Assembly: GCA_003058525.1 (NCBI GenBank)
Contig: QBVD01000026.1
Coordinates: forward strand, 1 to 63,404
Direction: 5' to 3'
DNA from: a gamma proteobacterium symbiont of Ctena orbiculata
Lineage (GTDB): Bacteria > Pseudomonadota > Gammaproteobacteria > Chromatiales > Chromatiaceae
Length of the DNA: 63,404 nt
In this document: positions 39,458 to 46,886 of the stretch, in pieces
Position numbering within the stretch: position 1 is the stretch's first letter
Layout: each line of letters starts with the position of its first letter
The notes under the pieces: model-generated
What the model saw: the letters and a program-made list of their open reading frames with translations, nothing else
Told to the model about the DNA's origin: nothing
Database searches by the model: none
Made by a program: the position numbers and the translations under genes

Positions 39458-40285
39458 ATGTCTATACGCGGAGTCCGCATTAAGATTGAAGACCTTAGCC
39501 ATCGCTATACTTCAAAAAGCCCGATCACATTCGACAAGGTCAATCTGGAAGCGAAGCATGGTGAGATCATTGTCATTATCGGGCGTTCCGGTTGCGGTAA
39601 ATCGACCTTGTTGCATATTCTTGCAGGGTTGTTGAAACCGACGGATGGCTCTGTTCGTCTTGACGATACCTTGGTGACATCGCCATCGCCGCAATGGGTC
39701 ATGATGTTCCAGGCGCCCCATCTTTTTCCCTGGATGAAGGTGTCGCAAAATGTCGGCATCGGCCTGCACTTTGCGGGTTGGGATGAGCCCAGGATGCGTG
39801 AAAGGGTTGACGATGCACTCAGCCTTGTCGATCTTCAGGACTATGCCGATAACAACGTGCAGGACCTGTCGGGTGGTCAGCAGCAACGTGTGGCGCTGGC
39901 GCGCTCACTGGTTATGGAGCCCGAACTGTTGCTTCTGGATGAACCCTTCTCGGCGCTCGACGCCTTTACCCGCGCATCTCTGCAACATGATGTTCGATCG
40001 ATCGCAAAACGCCTCGGCTTCAATGTGGTGATCGTGACCCACGATATCGACGAGGCGGTCCTGATGGCGGATCGGGCACTGATCATGGCGGGCTCTCCCG
40101 GCAAGATCTACGACGAGCTCGAAGTCAATCTCCCCGATCCACGTGAGCGGCACGACCCGAATGTGCAGGCAATGCGGACACGCCTGATGGAGGCCTTCAA
40201 ACAAGCCGCTAATGAGTACCCAAGCGCTTCCGGCAAGGATGCTGGTGACGAATCAAGTCCACACAGCGTCACGCAGCATGCCTGA
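39458..40285 (+). CDS. NitT/TauT-type ABC transporter ATP-binding protein
   Basis: A 275-residue ABC ATPase of the nitrate/sulfonate/taurine group. Walker A (GRSGCGKST) is near residue 41, the signature LSGGQQQRVALARSL near 133, and Walker B LLLLDEPFSALD follows. FQAPHLFPWMKVSQNV is the typical Q-loop region of this group. It starts an operon with a binding protein and two permeases directly downstream of the thiocyanate hydrolase genes, so I infer thiocyanate, or possibly cyanate, as substrate. Confidence 0.88.
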   Translation: MSIRGVRIKIEDLSHRYTSKSPITFDKVNLEAKHGEIIVIIGRSGCGKSTLLHILAGLLKPTDGSVRLDDTLVTSPSPQWVMMFQAPHLFPWMKVSQNVGIGLHFAGWDEPRMRERVDDALSLVDLQDYADNNVQDLSGGQQQRVALARSLVMEPELLLLDEPFSALDAFTRASLQHDVRSIAKRLGFNVVIVTHDIDEAVLMADRALIMAGSPGKIYDELEVNLPDPRERHDPNVQAMRTRLMEAFKQAANEYPSASGKDAGDESSPHSVTQHA

Positions 40286-40332
40286 CCCTGCATAAGTCGG
40301 AATATCCGATTACCTAACGGAGGATATCGAAG

Positions 40333-41625
40333 ATGAATGAGCAGAAGCAGCTTATAGATAAGTACGGTGACGGAATCAACGATCCCGATCTCGTCCTGGA
40401 ATACGATCCCCTATTCAAGAACGTGTTAGGTAGTGGCGTTGATAGGCGTGATTTTCTGAAAATGGGTAGTCTTGCGGCGATGAGCAGCCTGATTCCTTCG
40501 GCAGCGACCTTTGCCCAGGAGAAGAAATGGGATCCGGTGGTTCGTATAGGATATATTCCGATCACCGATGCTGCGGCGCTCCTGGTGGCCCATGAGTTGG
40601 GTTATTTCAAGAAAGAGGGTATCGATTCCGTTCGCCCGACCCTGATACGTGGTTGGTCACCCCTGGTGGAGGCGTTTGCCTCGCACCGATTCAACCTCAC
40701 CCACATGTTGATTCCGATTCCGATCTGGATGCGTTACAACAACAAGTATCCGTTGAAGATCACTGCCTGGGATCATACCAATGGCTCCGCAATCATCGTG
40801 CACAAGGATAGCGGTATCAATACGCCAAAGGATTTCGGCGGTAAGCAGTTTGCCGTGCCCTATTGGTATTCAATTCATAATATCGTCTCGCAAAAGATCA
40901 TGAAGGAGGCCGGTATCAAACCTGTGATACGGCCGCAAACCGCAAAACTGGCCCCTGATGAGTGTAATTTCCTGGTGCTCAATCCACCTGAGATGCCGCC
41001 GGCCCTTGCGGCCAAGTCGATTGATGGTTACTGCGTGGCCGAACCCTTCAATGCCCTGGGCGAGATCAAGGCGGGTGGAAAGGTGTTGCGCTTCACGGGT
41101 GATGTCTGGAAAGGTCATCCATGCTGTGTCGTGGTCATGCATGAGGCCGATGCGATGGATCCTGATCGTGCAGCCTGGGCTCAGGGTGTCCACAACGCGA
41201 TTATCGCTGCGCAAATCCATCTCGGAGAAAACAGAGAGGAGATGGCGCACATGCTCTCCCGTAACGGCAAGAAATATCTGCCGTTCCCGAAGAAAGTCAT
41301 CGAACGGGCAATGCTGTTCTACGACCCCGCCTACTACAGCAACCCGGTGGCGATCAAACATCCGGAATGGGGTATGAACCGAATCAATTTTCAGAGTTGG
41401 CCCTACCGTTCCGCCACTGAACTCGTCGTTTCGGATCTGAAGAGTACTGTACTCACCGGCGACGCCAGTTTCCTTGACGGGCTCTCACCGGAGCATGTGG
41501 CTGATGATCTGGTCAATTACAAATACGTGAAGAACGCCCTCGAAGCCAATCCGAAATGGAAGAATGACCCGAGCGTGCCCAAAACGGGCGACCCCTACTC
41601 CAGAGTAGAGGTGGTTAAACTGTGA
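40333..41625 (+). CDS. Tat-exported ABC transporter substrate-binding protein (NrtA/CynA-like)
   Basis: A 430-residue periplasmic binding protein of the NrtA/SsuA superfamily. A cytoplasmic-looking stretch of about 36 residues precedes a twin-arginine signal (DRRDFLKMG) and hydrophobic segment, cleaved near TFAQ. The mature part begins VRIGYIPITDAAALLVAHEL, as in nitrate, bicarbonate and cyanate binders. GGAGG lies before the ATG. Position after the scn genes suggests thiocyanate binding. It overlaps the first permease gene by four bases. Confidence 0.85.
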   Translation: MNEQKQLIDKYGDGINDPDLVLEYDPLFKNVLGSGVDRRDFLKMGSLAAMSSLIPSAATFAQEKKWDPVVRIGYIPITDAAALLVAHELGYFKKEGIDSVRPTLIRGWSPLVEAFASHRFNLTHMLIPIPIWMRYNNKYPLKITAWDHTNGSAIIVHKDSGINTPKDFGGKQFAVPYWYSIHNIVSQKIMKEAGIKPVIRPQTAKLAPDECNFLVLNPPEMPPALAAKSIDGYCVAEPFNALGEIKAGGKVLRFTGDVWKGHPCCVVVMHEADAMDPDRAAWAQGVHNAIIAAQIHLGENREEMAHMLSRNGKKYLPFPKKVIERAMLFYDPAYYSNPVAIKHPEWGMNRINFQSWPYRSATELVVSDLKSTVLTGDASFLDGLSPEHVADDLVNYKYVKNALEANPKWKNDPSVPKTGDPYSRVEVVKL

Positions 41626-42452
41626 GTGAAGATGCCGCATCTTTCAAGGTGGGCGAATCCCGACCATACCGCGTCCTGAAATCATCAGGGCGCGGCTTAT
41701 ACAACTTCTTTGGTGGGTTGGCGATCCTGTTCGTCTTCTGGTGGATTGGCGGTTATTTCATATCCATCAATCCAACCACCGAACACTTCGCGGCATTCGG
41801 GCCGATTCCCACTTTTAAGGCATTTCCCGAATTATGGTCCTCCGGCACGATTCAGAGTGCGATTGCCGCAAGTGGATATCGTTTGGGTTTGGGCCTACTG
41901 ATTGCGATAGTGATCGGTGTGCCGATCGGAATTCTGATGGGCCGAAGCAAGCGCTTCCGCGAAATAAGCAATTCACCGTTTCAGCTGTTGCGCATGATCA
42001 GTCCGTTGGCTTGGATGCCGCTTGCGGTCATTGTTTTCGCAACCTGGAATCAATCGATCATTTTTCTGATTGCAATTGCATCGGTCTGGCCAGTGGCCTT
42101 TGCCACCGCCGCAGGTCTGGCGAAAATCGATCCGGCCTGGTTCAAAGTGGCGCGCAATCTGGGCGCTACGCCCATACACATGATGACCAAAATCATTCTG
42201 CCGGCCATCAGTTTCGATGTGTTTACTGGTATCCGGCTGGCGCTGGGTGTGGCGTGGATTGTATTGGTGCCGGCGGAATATCTGGGAGTCACCTCCGGTC
42301 TCGGCTACTCAATAGAAGACGCCAGGGAAACATTGTCATACCACCACCTTACAGCCATCGTGCTGGTGATCGGTGCTCTCGGTTACATCCTCGACAGTAC
42401 CTGTGTGTTACTGATCAAACATTTCAGTTGGCACCGTGGAGATGAATCGTGA
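41622..42452 (+). CDS. ABC transporter permease 1 (NitT/TauT type)
   Basis: A 276-residue inner-membrane permease with about six helices. The EAA loop is NLGATPIHMMTKIILPA near residue 187. It starts at GTG in a GTGA overlap with the binding-protein gene. The next gene encodes a near-duplicate permease, so the two may form a heterodimer, or one may be redundant. Confidence 0.88.
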   Translation: MSEDAASFKVGESRPYRVLKSSGRGLYNFFGGLAILFVFWWIGGYFISINPTTEHFAAFGPIPTFKAFPELWSSGTIQSAIAASGYRLGLGLLIAIVIGVPIGILMGRSKRFREISNSPFQLLRMISPLAWMPLAVIVFATWNQSIIFLIAIASVWPVAFATAAGLAKIDPAWFKVARNLGATPIHMMTKIILPAISFDVFTGIRLALGVAWIVLVPAEYLGVTSGLGYSIEDARETLSYHHLTAIVLVIGALGYILDSTCVLLIKHFSWHRGDES

Positions 42453-42510
42453 GCCATCAAAGCAAGGAGATAAAAAAAGCGTGTTCACCCGTTGGAGAGG
42501 TTTTTAAGCA

Positions 42511-43359
42511 ATGAGTAATGATACCGCACCTGCCGGGTTGAATATCATCAACAGCATGATGGGTGCAAACGCATCGCAACGCCTATTAAAATCGTCCTGG
42601 CGGGGATTGTTGAATTTCATTGGCGGGCTCGCGATCCTGTTTGTGGTCTGGTGGATTGGCATCTACCTGATATCTTCAAATTCATCTACTGAACATTTCG
42701 CTGACTTTGGGCCGATACCTGCAATTCAGGCGATCCCCATATTATGGGAAGAGAACACGATACAGAGTGCGATTACATCCAGCGGCTACCGTTTGGGTAG
42801 TGGATTGTTGATTGCCATATGCATCGGGGTGCCCATCGGCATTTTGATGGGACGCAGTAAGCGGTTCCGTGAATTGAGCAACTCACCCTTTCAGTTGCTG
42901 CGCATGATCAGTCCTCTCTCTTGGGAACCCATCGCGGTTATAGTTTTCGCAACATGGAATCAGGCGATCATATTCCTGATAGCCATTGCATCGGTTTGGC
43001 CTATTGCGTTTGCAACCGCAGCCGGTCTGGCCAAGGTCGATCCTGCCTGGTTTAAGGTGGCGCGAAATCTTGGCGCCAAACCCTGGCATATCGTGACACA
43101 GATTATCATACCGGCGATTACATTCGATGTGCTTACAGGTGTACGTCTTGCGCTCGGTGTGGCATGGATCGTTCTCGTTCCTGCAGAATTCCTTGGTGTT
43201 ACTTCCGGTCTTGGCTACTCGATTCAAGATGCGCGTGAGGGTCTTTCGTACGACCATCTCATGGCGTGGGTGCTTATCATAGGTGCTATCGGTTACATCC
43301 TAGATAGCTCCTGTGTGATGCTAATCAAGCGCTTCAGTTGGCATCGTGGAGATCAGTGA
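42511..43359 (+). CDS. ABC transporter permease 2, near-duplicate of permease 1
   Basis: A 282-residue permease very similar to the previous gene along its whole length. Both share GVPIGILMGRSKRFRE, NSPFQLLRMISPL, and VAWIVLVPAE followed by LGVTSGLGYSI. The N-termini differ: this one has about 12 extra residues. Conserved protein with divergent third codon positions argues for an old duplication kept by selection rather than a recent copy. Confidence 0.88.
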   Translation: MSNDTAPAGLNIINSMMGANASQRLLKSSWRGLLNFIGGLAILFVVWWIGIYLISSNSSTEHFADFGPIPAIQAIPILWEENTIQSAITSSGYRLGSGLLIAICIGVPIGILMGRSKRFRELSNSPFQLLRMISPLSWEPIAVIVFATWNQAIIFLIAIASVWPIAFATAAGLAKVDPAWFKVARNLGAKPWHIVTQIIIPAITFDVLTGVRLALGVAWIVLVPAEFLGVTSGLGYSIQDAREGLSYDHLMAWVLIIGAIGYILDSSCVMLIKRFSWHRGDQ

Positions 43360-43447
43360 CATCTCGTAGTCTATGACGCGATAACAGCAACCTGAAAGGC
43401 TTGGTATCAAGCATATGTTGTGTGCTGGCGGATGCGAGGTAAATGTG

Positions 43448-43717
43448 ATGAGCAGATCGAGATTCAGCGAAGAAAAGATCTTGGCTGTATTGAAGGAAGC
43501 AGAGGAGTCGGATGAGAAGATCACTGAAATATGCAGCAAGCATGGGATCTCCGATGCCACATTTTACAAATGGCGGTCGAAGTATGGAGACCAGTCAGTC
43601 AACGACTCAAGGCGCTTGAAGCAGCTCGAGGAGGAGAATAAGCGACTTCGAGCGCTCGTTGCCGATCTCGCCTTACGTAATCAGGCGTTAAAGCGCGTGG
43701 TATCGAAGAAGTGGTGA
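43448..43717 (+). pseudogene. IS3-family OrfA remnant without OrfB
   Basis: An 89-residue frame that encodes a typical IS3 OrfA: a helix-turn-helix (RFSEEKILAVLKEAEES, HGISDATFYKWRSKYG) and a leucine-zipper region (LKQLEEENKRLRALVADLAL) ending in VVSKKW. In IS3 elements the long OrfB integrase with its DDE residues follows by frameshifting, but here only about 80 non-coding bases remain before the next gene. No inverted ends were recognised. It marks the border between the transporter genes and the sulfur genes. Confidence 0.8.
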
Positions 43718-43795
43718 ACACCAAAGAGATGAATGTGGCAGGCATATTGTTTGGTTTTGCAGTGACAATGCATTAGAGAGAGAGGCGACAACTTC

Positions 43796-44188
43796 ATGTC
43801 ACAGAATTATCACATCGTTTGCTTGACTGGAACACGCGAAAAGTTACAGATGGCTGCAATGTTCGCATCGGTGGCGGCTGCCACGGGTGATCAGGTTACT
43901 GTCTTTTTTTCAATGAATGCATTGCCCTTCTTTATCAAGAATTCGGTACAGGATCCACCGGTGGAAGGCCGGTTTGGTGAATTGATGAATAACGAAGTGG
44001 GTGTGCCGCCGTTCAAGCAATTGTTTAAAAGTGCGGCGGAATTGGGCGATGCCAAGCTTTTGCCCTGTTCCATGGCCCTTGATCTGTTGAAGATTACCAA
44101 AGAGGCTCTTGATCCCGAGTTTGGTCCGCCGACAGGGCTGACCCGCTTTCTTAACGATGCGGAAGGCGGGCAGCTGCTCACATTTTGA
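43796..44188 (+). CDS. DsrE-family sulfur-handling protein
   Basis: A 130-residue protein of the DsrE/DsrF-like group (the type often called DsrE2). The N-terminal IVCLTGTREKLQMAAMFASV and TVFFSMNALPFF segments and a single cysteine region LLPCSMALDLL near residue 94 fit. In sulfur oxidisers such proteins pass sulfane sulfur together with TusA. It precedes tusA by 42 bases. Confidence 0.83.
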   Translation: MSQNYHIVCLTGTREKLQMAAMFASVAAATGDQVTVFFSMNALPFFIKNSVQDPPVEGRFGELMNNEVGVPPFKQLFKSAAELGDAKLLPCSMALDLLKITKEALDPEFGPPTGLTRFLNDAEGGQLLTF

Positions 44189-44230
44189 TTCGATAGCGGC
44201 TCAAACTATTTCAGCAAGAGGATATTGTGA

Positions 44231-44461
44231 ATGAGTGAATTTAAAACCATCGATGCTCGAGACACTTTTTGTCCCGGGCCGCTAATGGAGCTTATTACCT
44301 ATATGAAGCAGGCGGCAGTGGGCGATACCCTCGAACTGTTATCGACCGATAATGGAACGGCATCCGATGTTCCCGAGTGGATCGACAAGGTCGGACACGA
44401 AATGATCAGTAGTGAGAAGGTCGGGGAGGTCTGGCACCTGAAGGTTCGCAAGCTCAAATAG
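44231..44461 (+). CDS. tusA: TusA-family sulfurtransferase
   Basis: A 76-residue single-domain sulfur carrier. The CPxP motif is present as FCPGPL with Cys14, and the two-layer fold shows in the DTLELLSTDNGTASDVPEW segment. TusA carries persulfide sulfur to oxidation or biosynthesis. Its neighbours dsrE-like and SQR-like point to sulfur oxidation rather than tRNA thiolation. Confidence 0.9.
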   Translation: MSEFKTIDARDTFCPGPLMELITYMKQAAVGDTLELLSTDNGTASDVPEWIDKVGHEMISSEKVGEVWHLKVRKLK

Positions 44462-44580
44462 CGGTAGGTGAAGAGGAGTGGATTGGTTACTTGTTAATCA
44501 ACGGCTCAGCTGGTTTAACAAATGAGATTTGTCTGACCAAGGGTCAGAGATCTCCTGTAATAGTGGATTAGGAGAGTGCA

Positions 44581-45714
44581 ATGAGAATCTTAGTCGTCGG
44601 TGGTGGCTGCGGTGGTACCATATTGGCCAACAACCTTGCGCGGCGGCTGGCCAGCGAGATCCGCAGTCGGAAGGTCAGAATCACACTGCTTTCGGCCTCG
44701 GATAAACACATGTATCAGCCGGGTCTGCTGTATGTGGCGTTTGGACAGATGATGCCTGACGAACTGTATCGCGATCAGGAGAGTCTGCTTGAGCCCTCGA
44801 TTGAGTTTCATGTGGATCCGGTCGAGGCGTTCCATCTTGATCAGAACAAGGTCACAACAAAAAGCGGTAAGATACATGAGTATGACGTGATGGTTATCGC
44901 AACCGGTTCACGTATCGTGCCTGAAGAAGTGCCGGGTCTGGTAGAGGGTTCTGAAACCTTCTATTCCGAGGAGGCTGCCGTGAAGATGTTCAAGCGTCTC
45001 CGTGAGTTTGAGGGCGGCAAGGTTGCGATTGTCGTCGGTGTCCCGCACAAATGTCCGATCGCCCCGGTGGAGGTGACTTTCTCCCTACACGACTATTTCA
45101 AGACGCGCGGTATCCGCGACAAGGTGCACATCAAGTACCACTATCCGATCGGTCGTATCCACACCATTGAAAATGTCGCCAAATGGGCAAAGCCGGAATT
45201 CGACCGTATTGGCGTCGAATATGAAACCCTGTTCAACGTCAAGGAAGTGGATGTGGAGAATCAGGTGGTAAAGAGCGAAGAGGGTACCGAGACCGCGTAT
45301 GATCTGCTTATCTCCATACCGCCGCATAGAGGAATGCCGGTGATCGAACGGGATCAGATGGGCGATGGCGGCTGGATACCCACTGATCGGTACAAACTCA
45401 CCATGGAGGGACATGACAATGTCTATGTATTGGGGGATACCACCAACCTGCCGGTCAGCAAGACCGGTTCTGCGGCGCATTTCGAAGCCGAAGTGGTGGC
45501 CGAGAATATCGCTTCGATTATCAAGATCGGTACACCCGTACGTGATTATGACGGTAAGGTCTACTGTTTTATCGAGGCAGGTCATGATAGGGCCACCTAT
45601 GCCATGTTCAACTATGAGAATCCACCCGACCTGAAGGCGCCCAATAAATCGATGCACTGGTTTAAAATGAGCTATAACAAAATGTATTGGACCAGCGTCC
45701 GCGGTCTACTTTGA
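44581..45714 (+). CDS. Sulfide:quinone oxidoreductase-like flavoprotein
   Basis: A 377-residue FAD-dependent oxidoreductase. The dinucleotide-binding motif VVGGGCGGTILANNLA is at the N-terminus, a second FAD motif with VYVLGDTTNLP is near residue 280. Cysteines in VPHKCPIAP near 160 and KVYCFIEAG near 325 correspond to the redox pair of sulfide:quinone oxidoreductases. These enzymes oxidise sulfide to sulfane sulfur and reduce quinone at the membrane. The following DUF1641 gene is a known partner of this group. Sulfide could come from thiocyanate through carbonyl sulfide. Confidence 0.82.
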   Translation: MRILVVGGGCGGTILANNLARRLASEIRSRKVRITLLSASDKHMYQPGLLYVAFGQMMPDELYRDQESLLEPSIEFHVDPVEAFHLDQNKVTTKSGKIHEYDVMVIATGSRIVPEEVPGLVEGSETFYSEEAAVKMFKRLREFEGGKVAIVVGVPHKCPIAPVEVTFSLHDYFKTRGIRDKVHIKYHYPIGRIHTIENVAKWAKPEFDRIGVEYETLFNVKEVDVENQVVKSEEGTETAYDLLISIPPHRGMPVIERDQMGDGGWIPTDRYKLTMEGHDNVYVLGDTTNLPVSKTGSAAHFEAEVVAENIASIIKIGTPVRDYDGKVYCFIEAGHDRATYAMFNYENPPDLKAPNKSMHWFKMSYNKMYWTSVRGLL

Positions 45715-45726
45715 GGAGGCGTGGTT

Positions 45727-46170
45727 ATGACTGCTCAGACTGAATCACCTCAACCCGCAAACACCGTTGATCGTGAGGAGCTTGCCCAGGAACTGGAGCA
45801 GCTATCAGAACTTGCGACACTGGTTTTGTCGGCGCGGGATGCCTTGTCGGACGATATAGTTTCCCGTGTCGCTTCGGCATTGAGTGAAGGTATCACACTA
45901 CTTGACCGCCTTACCCGCAATGAGGGTCTTATGCGCTTGTTGCAGGTGCTCGATAAGCCGGAGACTCAGCATCTGCTGCTTGGACTCTCCACTGCGCTCT
46001 CACAAATGAGTCGGGAAATCGCAATCTCACCGCCCGCCAAAGGTGGTCTCGGGGGGGTTGTCAAACTGGCGATGGAACCTGGCACGCAAGAGGGCTTGCG
46101 ATCGCTTTCGCTGCTGGGTAAGTATTGGAGTGACAGCATGCGTGAACTACACCGTAAGGGCGGTAATTGA
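45727..46170 (+). CDS. DUF1641 family protein
   Basis: A 147-residue, mostly helical protein with a DUF1641 core (LLDRLTRNEGLMRLLQVLDKP then PPAKGGLGGVVKLAMEPGTQ). Genes of this family often follow sulfide:quinone oxidoreductase or related flavoprotein genes, and a membrane-association role is suspected but not shown. ATG 45727 is favoured over GTG 45721 because GAGGAGG ends at 45720. Confidence 0.8.
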   Translation: MTAQTESPQPANTVDREELAQELEQLSELATLVLSARDALSDDIVSRVASALSEGITLLDRLTRNEGLMRLLQVLDKPETQHLLLGLSTALSQMSREIAISPPAKGGLGGVVKLAMEPGTQEGLRSLSLLGKYWSDSMRELHRKGGN

Positions 46171-46225
46171 ACGAAAAAAGCTACTGATTGTGATGGGCTG
46201 CCGGATGGTGCTGTCAACGGACGGT

Positions 46226-46669
46226 TTATTCGATAAGCAGCTTGAGAGGCTGCATCTCTTTATACATGATAACGAGAGGCTTTCTGCTGGCAAAGGTGAG
46301 AATACGGGTGCGCGATGGATAAAACAGATGGCTGCACAGGAACATGTGCATCTCCTCTCCACGCAGTAGAAACTCCTTAAGGCGAAGGATGTTCCTCATA
46401 TCCACATCATCCTGCAGTGGGTGCTTGTAATAGTTCAATACCAAGCTATCATCATACAGCGCCAGTTGCGGGATCTCATCGTGATGTCCCAGCAGCTCGT
46501 GTTGTGCCTGTTTGCGCAGGCGGGTGGAGAGGATCAACCCGACACGGTCTTCTCCGAATAGCCAGCTGATATCCCTCTCTTCATCGTAGTCGGCACTGTG
46601 TTCGCCAAAGGCGAGGCACCAGCCCCTGTAGTAGGCGTTGTATCGCTTGACGATCCGTGAATCATTCAT
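46226..46669 (-). CDS. Hypothetical protein
   Basis: A 147-residue protein I do not recognise. It has no signal peptide or membrane segment, is rich in aromatic and charged residues, and has three cysteines or fewer with no metal motif. It is convergent with the DUF1641 gene and stands alone. Codon use looks ordinary for the window, which supports it being real, but I can offer no function. Confidence 0.5.
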   Translation of the reverse strand: MNDSRIVKRYNAYYRGWCLAFGEHSADYDEERDISWLFGEDRVGLILSTRLRKQAQHELLGHHDEIPQLALYDDSLVLNYYKHPLQDDVDMRNILRLKEFLLRGEEMHMFLCSHLFYPSRTRILTFASRKPLVIMYKEMQPLKLLIE

Positions 46670-46886
46670 TGTATGATCAGGGTGTTGTTACCGTGCCTTG
46701 CATTACCAGGTGGGTTGGGAAGCAAAAAGATATAAAAACAATGAGTAATCTTCGGCTGGCCTTTATAGGTGGAGCAATCTGGCCAGCTCCTCATTATGCA
46801 ATGGATCGATCCTCATACTACTTAAAACGCTCTCTGCATACAATCTTCAAAGAGTGGGCTTACTGCGGCTGCACGCTGAATGTCAT

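Noticed and set aside
43735-43795. A surviving piece of IS3 OrfB after OrfA
   Set aside because: No integrase motif could be read in any frame of the short remaining gap.
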